This document shows positions 1 to 8,441 of a stretch of 64,000 nucleotides of DNA, one piece after another (positions within the stretch are counted from its first letter, which is position 1; each line of letters opens with the position of its first letter). Location of the stretch: positions 1,612,001 to 1,676,000 of the forward strand of contig NZ_FNTZ01000001.1 of assembly GCF_900105555.1 (NCBI RefSeq), read 5' to 3'. A program made the translations under genes and the position numbers. The notes beneath the pieces are model-generated. The model made no database searches. It saw only the letters and a program-made list of their open reading frames with translations, and was not told the DNA's origin. The DNA comes from Pseudomonas coleopterorum. Lineage in GTDB: Bacteria; Pseudomonadota; Gammaproteobacteria; Pseudomonadales; Pseudomonadaceae.

Positions 1-400
1 CGCGCAGGTGCCCAAGTTCACCGTGATCATCGGCGCCAGCTACGGCGCGGGCAATTACGGCATGTGCGGGCGCGCTTACGATCCGCGTTTCCTGTGGATG
101 TGGCCGAACGCGAAGATCGGAGTGATGGGCGCTCAACAAGCGGCTGGCGTGTTGGTGCAGGTCAAGCAGGAGCAGGCGCAGCGCCAGGGACAGGCGTTCA
201 GCGACGAACAGGCGCGGCAACTGGCCGAACCCCTGGTGGCGCAGTACGAGCAGCAGGCCCACGCGTTCTATTCCTCGGCGCGGTTGTGGGATGACGGGGT
301 GATCGATCCGGCGCAGACCCGAACGGTGCTGGCACTCGGGCTTTCGGCGGCGTTGAACGCGCCGGTGGCCGAAACCCGCTTCGGCGTCTTCCGCATGTAG
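1..400 (+). CDS. liuB: Methylcrotonyl-CoA carboxylase, carboxyltransferase (beta) subunit, C-terminal part
   Basis: The reading frame is open from the window edge, so only about the last 132 residues are present. The carboxyltransferase subunit moves CO2 from biotin to 3-methylcrotonyl-CoA in leucine degradation. The visible part has the glycine-rich CoA-binding stretch [19 protein letters not shown] and [10 protein letters not shown](A/G)QQAA, both typical of acyl-CoA carboxylase beta subunits, and the family's usual C-terminal end. It is followed after a short gap by liuC, liuD and liuE on the same strand, which fixes the identity as liuB rather than a propionyl- or geranyl-CoA carboxylase. 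The start lies outside the window. Confidence 0.93.
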   Translation, partial: AQVPKFTVIIGASYGAGNYGMCGRAYDPRFLWMWPNAKIGVMGAQQAAGVLVQVKQEQAQRQGQAFSDEQARQLAEPLVAQYEQQAHAFYSSARLWDDGVIDPAQTRTVLALGLSAALNAPVAETRFGVFRM

Positions 401-433
401 CCCATGCACTCATCAAGAATCGGGGAACAGGGT

Positions 434-1234
434 ATGCACGAATTTTCCACGGTACAGCTGCACATCAGCGCCGACCAGGTCGCCAGCGTCTGGCTCAATC
501 GGCCGGACAAGAACAATGCTTTCAATGCGCTCATGCTGGAGGAGCTGCAGGAAGCCTTCGATCGGATCAGCCAACAGCCGGCATTGCGCTTCATGTTCCT
601 GCGCGGCCATGGCCGCCACTTCAGCGCGGGCGCCGATCTGTCCTGGATGCAGGCCAGCGCTCGCTTGAGCTACGCGGAAAACCTCGCTGAAGCCACGCGT
701 TTGGGCCAGCTCATGGAGCAACTGCAGCGCCTGCCACTGCCGACGGTCGCGGTGGTGCAAGGGGCTGCGTTCGCCGGGGCGATGGGCCTGGTCAGTTGTT
801 GCGACATGGCCATCGCCGCCGACGATGCGCTGTTCAGCCTGAGCGAAGTGCGCCTGGGTCTGGCTCCGGCGGTGATCAGTCCCTACGTGGTCCAGGCCAT
901 TGGGTCGCGCGCCGCGCGCCGCTACGCCCTGACCGCCGAGCGCTTCGATGCCCGGCGAGCCAGGGAGTTGGGGCTGCTCGATGAAGTGTATCCACCTGCC
1001 GAGCTGGAACAGGCGGTGCAGGACTGGACGCGCCGCCTGCTCGGCAACGGTCCCGAAGCCATGCGTGCCTGCAAGTCGCTGCTGCTGGAGATCGGCGATG
1101 GCCAGGCCACGGCGCCACGCCAGGCCTGTGCGCAAGCCCTGATCGCCCGCCTGCGTACCAGCACCGAGGGTCAGGAAGGCATGCAGGCCTTTTTCGAAAA
1201 ACGCGCGCCCGCCTGGGCCGAGGTGTTGCCATGA
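434..1234 (+). CDS. liuC: Methylglutaconyl-CoA / isohexenylglutaconyl-CoA hydratase (crotonase family)
   Basis: Hydrates 3-methylglutaconyl-CoA to HMG-CoA, the step between the liuB/liuD carboxylase and liuE lyase. The 266-residue protein has the crotonase fold signatures: NRPDKNNAFNALM near the N-terminus, the oxyanion segment HFSAGADLSWM and QGAAFAGAMGLVSCCDMAIA. The second oxyanion/catalytic region SLSEVRLGLAPAVISPYV follows. The ATG at 434 is preferred because GGGGAA lies about 7 bases upstream. An in-frame ATG at 404 lies almost on the liuB stop and has no comparable ribosome site. The stop overlaps the liuD start (ATGA), so translation is coupled. Function is assigned from family plus operon context; the crotonase fold alone would not fix the substrate. 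Confidence 0.9.
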   Translation: MHEFSTVQLHISADQVASVWLNRPDKNNAFNALMLEELQEAFDRISQQPALRFMFLRGHGRHFSAGADLSWMQASARLSYAENLAEATRLGQLMEQLQRLPLPTVAVVQGAAFAGAMGLVSCCDMAIAADDALFSLSEVRLGLAPAVISPYVVQAIGSRAARRYALTAERFDARRARELGLLDEVYPPAELEQAVQDWTRRLLGNGPEAMRACKSLLLEIGDGQATAPRQACAQALIARLRTSTEGQEGMQAFFEKRAPAWAEVLP

Positions 1235-3165
1235 AACCGTCGACCCAGACCCTCGGAACCCTGCTGATCGCCAACCGCGGCGAGATCGCCTGTCGCATCA
1301 TTCGTACCGCCAGAGCCATGGGCATCCGCAGCGTAGCGATCTACAGCGAAGCCGACGCCGATGCTCGCCATGTGCACGAGGCCGATCTTGCCATCCCCCT
1401 GGGTGGCAGCAAACCTGCCGACAGTTACCTGCAGATCGACAAAGTGGTCGCTGCGGCGCTGGCCTGTGGGGCGGATGCGGTTCATCCCGGCTACGGTTTT
1501 CTCTCGGAAAACGCCGCCTTCGCCCGGCGCCTCGCGCGCGAGGGCATCCTGTTTCTCGGCCCGCCCGCCGAGGCCATCGAAGCCATGGGCAGCAAGTCTG
1601 CGGCCAAGGCCTTGATGGAACAGGCCGGGGTGCCACTGGTGCCGGGCTATCACGACAGCGCCCAGGACCTGCAGACGTTTGTCGACGCCGCCCAGCGCAT
1701 TGGTTACCCGGTGCTGCTGAAGGCAGCGGCGGGCGGCGGCGGCAAAGGCATGAAGGTGGCCGAATCGGCCGCCGAGCTGGGGCCTGCCCTGGACTCCGCA
1801 CGACGCGAGGCGCTGGCCGCCTTCGGCGACGGTCACATGCTGGTGGAGAAATACCTGGCGGCCCCGCGGCACGTCGAGATCCAGGTCTTCGCCGATGGTC
1901 ACGGGCACTGTCTCTACCTGCATGAACGTGATTGCTCCATCCAGCGCCGGCATCAGAAAGTGCTGGAGGAGGCACCGGCGCCGGGGCTTGATGCGTCCTT
2001 GCGCCGAGCCATGGGCGAAGCCGCCGTGCGCGCCGCCCAGGCCATTGGCTACGTCGGCGCGGGCACCGTCGAATTCCTGCTCGATGGCGACGCTCGTTTC
2101 TACTTCATGGAGATGAATACCCGCTTGCAGGTCGAGCATCCGGTGACCGAAGCCATCACCGGGCTGGACCTGGTGGCCTGGCAGATCCGTGTCGCTCGCG
2201 GCGAAGCCTTGCCGCTAACTCAGGAACAGGTGCCCTTGCTTGGCCATGCCATCGAAGTGCGTCTGTACGCCGAGGACCCTGCGGGCGGCTTCCTGCCTGC
2301 CAGCGGGCAACTGGCGCTGTACCGCGAGCCGGCAGCCGGGCCCGGCCGGCGGGTGGACAGCGCGGTGCGGGAAGGCGATACCATTTCGCCGTTCTATGAC
2401 CCGATGATCGCCAAACTCATCGCCTGGGGCGAAACCCGCGAAGAGGCCCGCTTGCGCCTGCTGGCCATGCTGGGCGAAACCGCGGTCGGCGGAATCAAGA
2501 GCAATCTGGCGCTGTTGCAACGCATCCTTGCCACGCCGGCCTTCGCTTCGGGCGAAGTCGACACGGGTTTCATCGAACGGCACACCGCAGCGTTGTTGCC
2601 CACACCTCCGACGTTGACCCAGGCCTTCTGGGACAGCGCCGCGCGGGCGTACCTGCGCTCGACCCCGAAGAGTGTGTGCGAGCAGGACCGGCATTCACCC
2701 TGGAGCGCACCGACGGGCTGGCGCCTGCTGGCAGCTGCGCAAGCCACGCTGGATCTGCGCTGTGGCGCGCAGACCCGATTGTGCACGGTCAGCCTGGCAG
2801 CGCCGTCCGCCGATCTGGATGAACCACGGCTGGTCGGCCGGCGTGGGGACGTCGTTTACCTGCAGTGGCAAGGCGACCCCTACGAGGTCAGCCAGGTCGA
2901 CGCCCTGTCTACGGGTACCGCAGGCGCGGCGCTGGAGGGTTCGCTGGCGGCGCCCATGAACGGCAGCATCGTCCGCCTGCTGGTCGGCCCAGGTCAGGTG
3001 GTCGAGCAGGGCGATGGTCTGGTCGTGCTGGAGGCCATGAAAATGGAGCACACCGTGCGCGCCAACCGGGCCGGCGTGATCCAGGCGCTGTGCTGCGAAG
3101 AAGGCCAGATGGTCAGCGAAGGCACCGTGCTGATCGAGATGCAGGAGGCCGATCATGCTGCCTGA
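1231..3165 (+). CDS. liuD: Methylcrotonyl-CoA carboxylase, biotin-containing (alpha) subunit
   Basis: This 644-residue protein carries the biotin carboxylase and biotin carrier functions that fix bicarbonate onto biotin for LiuB. Domains in order: biotin-carboxylase N-terminal domain (LIANRGEIACRIIRTA, about 1-120), ATP-grasp domain with the glycine loop AAAGGGGKGMK (about 165-175) and EMNTRLQVEHPVTE (about 293-306), biotin-carboxylase C-terminal domain to about 450, then a biotinyl domain. EAMKMEH near the C-terminus places the biotinylated lysine at residue 604. Its start overlaps the liuC stop by four bases and its end overlaps liuE by eleven, typical of a tightly coupled operon. Length and layout are normal for MccA. 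Confidence 0.95.
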   Translation: MKPSTQTLGTLLIANRGEIACRIIRTARAMGIRSVAIYSEADADARHVHEADLAIPLGGSKPADSYLQIDKVVAAALACGADAVHPGYGFLSENAAFARRLAREGILFLGPPAEAIEAMGSKSAAKALMEQAGVPLVPGYHDSAQDLQTFVDAAQRIGYPVLLKAAAGGGGKGMKVAESAAELGPALDSARREALAAFGDGHMLVEKYLAAPRHVEIQVFADGHGHCLYLHERDCSIQRRHQKVLEEAPAPGLDASLRRAMGEAAVRAAQAIGYVGAGTVEFLLDGDARFYFMEMNTRLQVEHPVTEAITGLDLVAWQIRVARGEALPLTQEQVPLLGHAIEVRLYAEDPAGGFLPASGQLALYREPAAGPGRRVDSAVREGDTISPFYDPMIAKLIAWGETREEARLRLLAMLGETAVGGIKSNLALLQRILATPAFASGEVDTGFIERHTAALLPTPPTLTQAFWDSAARAYLRSTPKSVCEQDRHSPWSAPTGWRLLAAAQATLDLRCGAQTRLCTVSLAAPSADLDEPRLVGRRGDVVYLQWQGDPYEVSQVDALSTGTAGAALEGSLAAPMNGSIVRLLVGPGQVVEQGDGLVVLEAMKMEHTVRANRAGVIQALCCEEGQMVSEGTVLIEMQEADHAA

Positions 3166-4063
3166 GCGGGTGCGGATCGTCGAAGTCGGTCCACGTGACG
3201 GCTTGCAGAACGAACAGGGCCAGGTGCGCGCCGAGGACAAGGTGGCGCTGGTCGACGCCTTGGTCGCGGCGGGCCTCAAGCATGTGGAGGTCGGCAGCTT
3301 CGTATCGCCGCGTTGGGTGCCGCAGATGGCCGACAGCGCGGCCGTTTTCGCCGCCATCGAGCGCGCTCCAGGGGTGACCTATGCCGCGCTGACGCCCAAC
3401 CTGCAAGGCTTGGAAGCGGCCATCGCCGCTGGCGCGTCCGAGGTGGCGGTGTTCGCCGCCGCGTCCGAGTCCTTCTCCCAGCGCAACATCAACTGTTCCA
3501 TCGCGCAGAGCCTGCAACGCTTCGAGCCGGTGCTGGCCGCCGCCGTCGCCCACGGCATCAAGGTGCGCGGCTATGTGTCCTGCGTGCTGGGCTGTCCATA
3601 CGAGGGCGACATCGCGCCGGAGCGGGTGCGCGACGTGGCCGATGCCATGCTGCAGATGGGCTGCTACGAACTGTCGCTGGGCGACACCCTCGGCATCGGA
3701 ACGCCTGGTGCGGCAAGGCGATTGATCGACACCGTCGCGCAGCAGGTGCCACGTGGGCAGCTGGCCGGGCACTTTCACGACACCTATGGCCAAGCGGTGG
3801 CCAATATCTACGCCTGCCTGCTGGAGGGCGTCCAGGTGTTCGACAGTTCCGTGGCTGGGCTGGGCGGTTGTCCCTATGCCCCCGGCGCCAGCGGTAATGT
3901 GGCGACCGAGGACGTCCTTTACCTGCTGCACGGGCTGGGCATTTCGACCGGTGTGGATCTGGATCGGGTCGTCCAGGCCGGCCAGGCGATCATGCTCGCG
4001 CTGGGCCGGCAGAGCGCGTCGCGCGTGGCACGCGCCCGGATCGGCGGTGCCGGAGCGCGGTAG
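3155..4063 (+). CDS. liuE: Hydroxymethylglutaryl-CoA lyase
   Basis: Cleaves HMG-CoA to acetoacetate and acetyl-CoA, the last step of the liu pathway. The 302-residue TIM-barrel protein starts with VRIVEVGPRDGLQNE, the divalent-metal and substrate motif of the HMGL/DRE-TIM family. It has the metal-binding HFHDTYG segment near residue 208 and the lyase signature GLGGCPYAPGASGNVATED, whose cysteine (residue 239) is the family's catalytic-loop cysteine. The start overlaps the end of liuD. A strong hairpin terminator follows 14 bases after the stop, so liuE ends the operon. Confidence 0.95.
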   Translation: MLPERVRIVEVGPRDGLQNEQGQVRAEDKVALVDALVAAGLKHVEVGSFVSPRWVPQMADSAAVFAAIERAPGVTYAALTPNLQGLEAAIAAGASEVAVFAAASESFSQRNINCSIAQSLQRFEPVLAAAVAHGIKVRGYVSCVLGCPYEGDIAPERVRDVADAMLQMGCYELSLGDTLGIGTPGAARRLIDTVAQQVPRGQLAGHFHDTYGQAVANIYACLLEGVQVFDSSVAGLGGCPYAPGASGNVATEDVLYLLHGLGISTGVDLDRVVQAGQAIMLALGRQSASRVARARIGGAGAR

Positions 4064-4077
4064 CAAATCGCGCCCAT

Positions 4078-4106
4078 AAAAAAGGCCATCCGCAGATGGC
4101 CTTTTT
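4078..4106. terminator. Bidirectional intrinsic terminator between liuE and yggL
   Basis: A run of A, then GGCCATC-CGCA-GATGGCC, then a run of T. The stem is perfect, and T-runs exist for both strands, so it can end the liu operon (+) and the convergent YggL-like gene (-). Confidence 0.9.
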
Positions 4107-4116
4107 CAGGGGTACA

Positions 4117-4461
4117 TCAAGCAGCCGGGTTGATCGGCTTCTCTGGGTACCAGGCGTCCAGCAATTCGCTGACTTCGACGCGGGTCAGTTCGTCGCGGCC
4201 CTTGAGCCACGCTTCGACGGTGCTGCGCTGCTCTTCGGTGACCGAACCACGCTTGGCCGAGCACACCAGACCGAAGTCGTCGCCGCCAACATAGTCCAGG
4301 CCGTTGGCATCCATCGCCTCGGTCAGGAATGCGTCGAGGAATGCGTCGATTGCCTCGTCACCCAAATCCTCCTTGAAGTCCAGGTTCAATTCGAAACCCA
4401 ATTCCTGGAATTCGTCGACGCACAGTTTTTTGCGCAGACGACGGGAGCGGTTAGTGGCCAT
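4117..4461 (-). CDS. YggL family (50S ribosome-binding) protein
   Basis: A 114-residue protein resembling E. coli YggL, a family reported to bind the 50S ribosomal subunit. Visible features are a basic N-terminus (NRSRRLRKKLCVDEF), the family core QELGFELNLDF and an acidic helix DEAIDAFLDAFLTEAMDANGL. The C-terminal segment LDAWYPEKP is a glycine/proline-capped end. Start ATG is at 4461, preceded by GAGGA. The gene stands alone on the minus strand and shares the downstream terminator with liuE. The molecular role in Pseudomonas is not shown by the sequence. Confidence 0.8.
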   Translation of the reverse strand: MATNRSRRLRKKLCVDEFQELGFELNLDFKEDLGDEAIDAFLDAFLTEAMDANGLDYVGGDDFGLVCSAKRGSVTEEQRSTVEAWLKGRDELTRVEVSELLDAWYPEKPINPAA

Positions 4462-4564
4462 GAAACAATCCTCTTAGGTAATATCGCGGCGCAGTCTACC
4501 AGTTAAGCCGAGCGCCTGCCCGATTCAGTGACAAAATGAACCACTGCCGGCCTGACCCTGGCAA

Positions 4565-4894
4565 TCACGGGTCAAGCTCGGCCAGGGTCTGCCCCAGTTC
4601 AGCCTGCAATTGCATCAGGGCCATGTGCAGGGCTTCGCGCAAGGGCCGCAGGTCGTCCTGTGCCGTGCTCGCTTCCAGTGCCTCGCACGCTTCATACACG
4701 GCCCGTGCCTGCACGATCCGAGCGGCGCCATGGATCTTGTGGGCAATGTCCACTATCCGTGGATGATCATCGTGGGCAATGGCGAGCAATTGCTGACCGT
4801 CGTCCGTGCAACTGCGCAGTACCTCTTCGAGCAGTCGCCGCGTCAATGCCCTGTTGCCCCCGGTCAGGGCTTGAAGTTGGTCGAACGTGTTCAT
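4565..4894 (-). CDS. Histidine phosphotransfer (Hpt) domain protein
   Basis: A 109-residue, almost wholly helical protein made of one Hpt domain. The motif VDIAHKIHGAARIV matches the Hpt signature (AHxLKGxA-like), with His52 the expected phosphate carrier. Hpt proteins relay phosphate between a hybrid sensor kinase and a response regulator. The gene begins 8 bases after the response-regulator gene on the same strand, so the two form one transcription unit. No sensor kinase gene is in the neighbourhood. In P. aeruginosa I recall the sensor kinase RocS2 next to a similar regulator beside dgt; here only the Hpt remains. Probably cytoplasmic. Confidence 0.8.
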   Translation of the reverse strand: MNTFDQLQALTGGNRALTRRLLEEVLRSCTDDGQQLLAIAHDDHPRIVDIAHKIHGAARIVQARAVYEACEALEASTAQDDLRPLREALHMALMQLQAELGQTLAELDP

Positions 4895-4902
4895 GCGCTC
4901 AA

Positions 4903-5529
4903 TTACACCAATGCATTGCGCTTGGCCATTTCGATAAGTTCCACCAGCGAATTGGCCTGAAGTTTCTGCATGAGACGCTTCTTGTAGGTGCTGACGGTTT
5001 TGTTGCTCAGAAACATGCCAGTGGCTATTTCCTTGTTGCTGCGGCCTTGAGCAAACAATTGCAGGACCATCAATTCACGGTCATTGATGGCCTTGAACAA
5101 TTCAAGTTCTTGAAGTTGCCCATGGTCTTCGCGTGACGGGATCAACGCCTGGCTGGGAAAATAGTTATAACCGGAAAACACCGCGCGCACGGCGCTGATC
5201 AACTCGCTGAGTGCCTCCTGCTTGCAGACGAAACCGGCGGCGCCCGACTGCATGCAGCGTATGGCGAACAAGGCCGGAGCCTGCGCGGTCAATACCAGGA
5301 TCTTGAAAGGCACGTTCATGCCGTGGAACCGGGTCAGGACTTCCAGCCCGTCGAGCTTGGGAATACTGATATCGAGAATCAGGAGATCGGGTTGGCACTC
5401 GCGCACCATCTGCATGGCATCCACCCCGTTGTCGCTTTCGCCGACAACGCAGTAGCCTTCGTTTTCCAGAATCATTCTGACGGCCAGCCGAATGACAGGG
5501 TGATCATCGATGATGAATACATTACGCAT
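4903..5529 (-). CDS. NarL/FixJ-family response regulator (BvgA/RocA-like)
   Basis: A 208-residue two-domain transcription factor. The N-terminal receiver has FIIDDHP (acidic pair D8-D9), phospho-acceptor D53 in LLILDISIPKLDG and a conserved Lys near 105. The C-terminal LuxR-type HTH contains FAQGRSNKEIATGMFLSNKTVSTYKKRLMQKL. The start at 5529 is chosen because AGGAG lies 6-10 bases upstream; an upstream extension to 5583 would add 18 residues before the receiver core and lacks such a site. It is cotranscribed with an Hpt protein but no kinase. An AT-rich intergenic region with a 14-bp palindrome about 90 bases upstream may be its own binding site. Confidence 0.9.
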   Translation of the reverse strand: MRNVFIIDDHPVIRLAVRMILENEGYCVVGESDNGVDAMQMVRECQPDLLILDISIPKLDGLEVLTRFHGMNVPFKILVLTAQAPALFAIRCMQSGAAGFVCKQEALSELISAVRAVFSGYNYFPSQALIPSREDHGQLQELELFKAINDRELMVLQLFAQGRSNKEIATGMFLSNKTVSTYKKRLMQKLQANSLVELIEMAKRNALV

Positions 5530-5618
5530 GCAGCCTCTCCTGAACGATCCAGTAAAAGCGCGCACCTTAGCCCAGTTGCTCAAAAGGGCATACGAACGGA
5601 CCCAGCAAAGTATGATTC

Positions 5619-5632
5619 TAGGAAACTTCCTA
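5619..5632. promoter_or_regulatory. Palindrome TAGGAAACTTCCTA upstream of the response regulator
   Basis: Perfect 14-bp dyad (TAGGAA-AC-TTCCTA) about 90 bases before the regulator start. Its halves resemble the TTTCCTA-type heptads recognised by BvgA and the RcsB box, both NarL-family regulators. An autoregulatory site is an inference. Confidence 0.5.
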
Positions 5633-5649
5633 CAGAATTAAGCGTAACG

Positions 5650-5697
5650 GAATACAAAGATAGTTTGATTCGAAAGAGTCAACTATCGTTTGTATTC
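5650..5697. repeat. AT-rich imperfect inverted repeat downstream of dgt
   Basis: Arms GAATACAAA-GATAGTTTGA and TCAACTATCG-TTTGTATTC pair over about 19 positions with two single-base bulges, around a 10-base loop. It lies just after the dgt stop on the minus strand and upstream of the response-regulator gene. There is no clean T-run beyond the stem, so it is not a textbook terminator. Its low GC is unlike the rest of the window. Confidence 0.7.
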
Positions 5698-5717
5698 GTT
5701 TATTTCAATACGCTCTG

Positions 5718-7049
5718 CTAGAACGAGCTGGAACGCCCGGTCATTTCGCCGGCCATCTCTGCAGCATAGCTGTCGGTCATGCCCGCGATGAAGTCGATCA
5801 TGCGCAGAAACGACTTGTGCAGCGGCCAATCCGGTTGCGGTGCGTTATGACCCAGCAGATCGAGAATGCGCTGGTGCTTGAACGACAGCTTACCGGTGGT
5901 GTGCTGCTCCAGCGCCGCCCCGCAGAAAGCGTTGAGCAAGACTTCGAGCGTGGTGTAGGCGCCGATCTCGTGCAGGGTCTTGCGCTTGTCCTGGAAGATC
6001 TTCTTGCGCGCCATGTCCTTGGCATCTAGCACGCAGCGCTTGGCCGGGCCATGCATGTGCTCGACCAGATCGCCACTCAGTTGGCCGGCCAACAGCGCCT
6101 CTTGCTGTTCGACGAACGCGCGTGCGGCCGCATTGGTCAGGTGCTCGATGGCCTTGCCCCGCAGGATCGCCAGCTTGCGTCGGCGCGAGTCCAGTGGCCC
6201 CAGTTGGCGGTAGGTGTCGGGGATGTCGTCGCCCACCAGATCAAGCAGCAAGGCTTCGACCTCGGCATAGTCGAGCAACTCCATTTCCAGACCGTCTTCC
6301 AGGTCGATCAGGCCATAGCAGATGTCATCCGCCGCCTCCATCAGGTACACCAGTGGGTGCCTGGCCCAGCGCTGTTCTTCGAGCAGCGGCAGGCCCAGCT
6401 TGCCGGCAATCTGCTCCAGCAGCGGCAGCTCGCTCTGATAGCAACCGAACTTGTGCTTCTTGTAGCCCAGGGCGTCGGCATGGCGCGCGGTCCAGGGATA
6501 CTTGAGGTACGTGCCCAGGGTGGCATAGGTCAGCCGGGTGCCGCCGTCGAACTGGTGATACTCCAGTTGGGTGAGCACACGAAAGCCTTGGGCATTGCCC
6601 TCGAAGTTGAGGAAATCGTCGCGCTCCACTTCGCTCATCGCATCGAGCCAGCCGCGTCCTGCCGCCTGGCGGAACCAGTGGCGAATTGCGTCTTCCCCGG
6701 AATGGCCGAAGGGCGGGTTGCCGATGTCATGGGCCAGGCAGGCCGACTGCACCACCATGCCCAGGTCGCTGGGCTCGCACCATTGCGGCAATTGATCGCG
6801 CAGGGTTTCGCCCACGCGCATGCCCAGGGAGCGGCCCACACAACTGACTTCCAGCGAATGGGTCAGGCGCGTGTGGATGTGGTCGTTGCTGGAAACAGGA
6901 TGCACCTGGGTCTTGCGCCCCAGTCGGCGGAAGGCACCGGAAAAGATGATGCGGTCGTGATCCTTGTGGAACGGGCTGCGGCCCAGTTCTTCAGGGCTGT
7001 GCAGGGGCTTGCCCAAGCGTTCGCGTGTAAGCAGTGTGTGCCAATCCAA
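5718..7049 (-). CDS. dgt: Deoxyguanosinetriphosphate triphosphohydrolase (dGTPase)
   Basis: Hydrolyses dGTP to deoxyguanosine and triphosphate, affecting dNTP pool balance. The HD-domain metal ligands are visible: RLTHSLEV (His64) and [16 protein letters not shown] (His107-Asp108). [19 protein letters not shown] at the N-terminus is characteristic of the dGTPase family. The start is taken as TTG at 7049, because GGAGGA lies 6 bases upstream. This gives 443 residues, the family's usual length in Pseudomonas. Longer readings to 7178 would add a non-conserved proline/arginine-rich head. The gene stands between the response regulator and the YqjK/E/D-like trio. Confidence 0.93.
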   Translation of the reverse strand: MDWHTLLTRERLGKPLHSPEELGRSPFHKDHDRIIFSGAFRRLGRKTQVHPVSSNDHIHTRLTHSLEVSCVGRSLGMRVGETLRDQLPQWCEPSDLGMVVQSACLAHDIGNPPFGHSGEDAIRHWFRQAAGRGWLDAMSEVERDDFLNFEGNAQGFRVLTQLEYHQFDGGTRLTYATLGTYLKYPWTARHADALGYKKHKFGCYQSELPLLEQIAGKLGLPLLEEQRWARHPLVYLMEAADDICYGLIDLEDGLEMELLDYAEVEALLLDLVGDDIPDTYRQLGPLDSRRRKLAILRGKAIEHLTNAAARAFVEQQEALLAGQLSGDLVEHMHGPAKRCVLDAKDMARKKIFQDKRKTLHEIGAYTTLEVLLNAFCGAALEQHTTGKLSFKHQRILDLLGHNAPQPDWPLHKSFLRMIDFIAGMTDSYAAEMAGEMTGRSSSF

Positions 7050-7166
7050 GGCGATTCCTCCGGGAGCCAATCGAGCCTGCAGTGTCGGCCTGCGCAGGCC
7101 GGCTGGCAAGGCTGGCAGCGGGCCGTGAACGTATCGAAAAGTGCATTGCGGGCCTGAACGTCGAGC

Positions 7167-7210
7167 AAAAAAAAGCAACCCGGACGCAGTGAAGACCGCA
7201 TCCGGGTTGC
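7167..7210 (-). terminator. Intrinsic terminator after the YqjK/E/D-like trio
   Basis: On the minus strand GCAACCCGGATGC and GCGTCCGGGTTGC pair and are followed directly by eight T. It lies 15 bases after the stop of the gene ending at 7225. Confidence 0.88.
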
Positions 7211-7224
7211 CTTGTGCTGCAGTG

Positions 7225-7596
7225 CTAGCGTCTGCGCGGAGTGCCCTGCATGGCCAGCTTGATCAGCGGCAACAGGGTGGCGCCGACTTTCGCCAGTCGA
7301 GACAGGCGACCAGGGGCACGCACCGGAGCCACCACCGGGGCACGGACGCTGTTGCCAGCCCCGCGCCCGGTCAGGAAGCCCATCAGTGTGACCCCGGCAA
7401 TACCCCAGAGCGAAGCATGCTTGATGCCCATGCTGGTCTGCACCGACTGACCCAGACCGCGCAGGCGGTTGAGCGGGTTGACCAGTTGCCGCGACTCATG
7501 CCGCAGCTCCTGACGGTGCATTTCCATGCGCAGGCGAATCAACGATTTGCGCATGTCGCGTCGCGATTGCGCGCTGGTGGGTTCGGTTCGGCTCAT
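7225..7596 (-). CDS. Small basic protein, third gene of a YqjD/E/K-like cluster
   Basis: A 123-residue, very basic protein (runs such as [20 protein letters not shown]). It has one short hydrophobic stretch, [15 protein letters not shown] (about residues 63-77), and a second weaker one near the C-terminus. Its place after a holin-like (YqjE) and a DUF883 (YqjD) gene matches the E. coli yqjD-yqjE-yqjK order, so it is probably the YqjK-like member; sequence similarity to YqjK cannot be confirmed by eye. The start ATG overlaps the previous gene's stop by four bases, implying coupled translation. Function unknown; likely membrane-associated. Confidence 0.65.
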   Translation of the reverse strand: MSRTEPTSAQSRRDMRKSLIRLRMEMHRQELRHESRQLVNPLNRLRGLGQSVQTSMGIKHASLWGIAGVTLMGFLTGRGAGNSVRAPVVAPVRAPGRLSRLAKVGATLLPLIKLAMQGTPRRR

Positions 7597-7982
7597 GGCA
7601 GCAGGCGCTCCCTGTCGTTGGCCAGTTCTTCCAGTGTTCCACTGAACGGCGAGGATTCATCGAACACCGCCGCCTTGAGGCGGAAGGCGCAGAAGATCCC
7701 GGCCAGCACGTAGAACACCGCTAGGCCGACCATGCCGGCCATGCGGTAGTTGTCCCACAGCAGAATCAGGATAAGACCGGACAACGCGACCAGTGCCAAC
7801 AGCGCGAAGACCAGGGCCAGCCCTGCGAAAAGCAACAGGCTGACGGTTCGTGATTTCTGCTCCTGCAACTCGATGCCGAACAGTTCGACATGACTGCGCA
7901 GCAGGCCGAGCATGGCAGCACCCAGGCGCCGGGACGTGGAGCCGGTGCTGTTGTCTGTGGTATCGGAGTCGAGGAGGGACAT
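7593..7982 (-). CDS. Phage-holin-like membrane protein (YqjE/DUF1469 family)
   Basis: A 129-residue protein with two adjacent hydrophobic segments (about residues 47-75, LLLFAGLALVFALLALVALS and onward, and about 82-105, MVGLAVFYVLAGIFCAF). These are joined by the short polar turn WDNYRMAG, the hairpin topology of the YqjE/DUF1469 family. The soluble N-terminus (about 45 residues) is predicted to face the cytoplasm. It sits between the DUF883 gene (one base away) and the YqjK-like gene. In E. coli the equivalent proteins are stationary-phase inner-membrane proteins; nothing here shows a lytic role despite the holin family name. Confidence 0.8.
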   Translation of the reverse strand: MSLLDSDTTDNSTGSTSRRLGAAMLGLLRSHVELFGIELQEQKSRTVSLLLFAGLALVFALLALVALSGLILILLWDNYRMAGMVGLAVFYVLAGIFCAFRLKAAVFDESSPFSGTLEELANDRERLLP

Positions 7983-7983
7983 A

Positions 7984-8298
7984 TCAGTGCCTTGTAGCCA
8001 GCAGGCCCAAAAGGAAACCTACACCGGCAGCGATGCCGACGGACTGCCAAGGATTTTCCTGCACGTAGCCTTCGGCCGCGACTACGGCCTCCTGGCTGCG
8101 CTCGGCTGCGGTTTCCTTGGTCTGCTGCAGGGATTCGCGAGCCTTGAGCAAGCTCTCGTTGATCTGCGCACGCAGCTCTTCAGCCTGGGTGCCGGCGATG
8201 CTCGCAGTGTGCTCGAGCAGTTTTTCGGTGTCACGGACCAGTGCTTGAAAATCCGCTTTGAGAACTTCTTGAGCTGCTTTGGTGGTCGGGGTGGCCAT
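7984..8298 (-). CDS. YqjD-like DUF883 protein with C-terminal membrane anchor
   Basis: A 104-residue protein: a long amphipathic helix rich in Ala/Glu/Gln (AQEVLKADFQALVRDTEKLL and beyond), then a C-terminal tail anchor WQSVGIAAGVGFLLGLLATRH. This is the DUF883/YqjD/ElaB architecture; the E. coli relative tethers ribosomes to the inner membrane in stationary phase. The start at 8298 is chosen for the GGAG site 7-10 bases upstream. A longer reading from 8364 has a poorly conserved head. First gene of a three-gene operon with the YqjE- and YqjK-like proteins. Confidence 0.82.
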   Translation of the reverse strand: MATPTTKAAQEVLKADFQALVRDTEKLLEHTASIAGTQAEELRAQINESLLKARESLQQTKETAAERSQEAVVAAEGYVQENPWQSVGIAAGVGFLLGLLATRH

Positions 8299-8441
8299 GT
8301 TGATCTCCATATGGGTGGCGTCTGGATGTTTCGAGTAGGGGTGATCCCGAAGGTTCAGTGCCATTACGCGGGGCTTTCTCCTGTATAGCCCATAATCACC
8401 TGCATGGGTGCAATTGACTGGTCATTGGCGGCTCGCTTATG

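Noticed and set aside
7593..7982. Holin-like protein as evidence of prophage
   Set aside because: The YqjE/DUF1469 family is a chromosomal membrane family, here in a YqjD/E/K-type operon next to dgt; no endolysin or phage genes.
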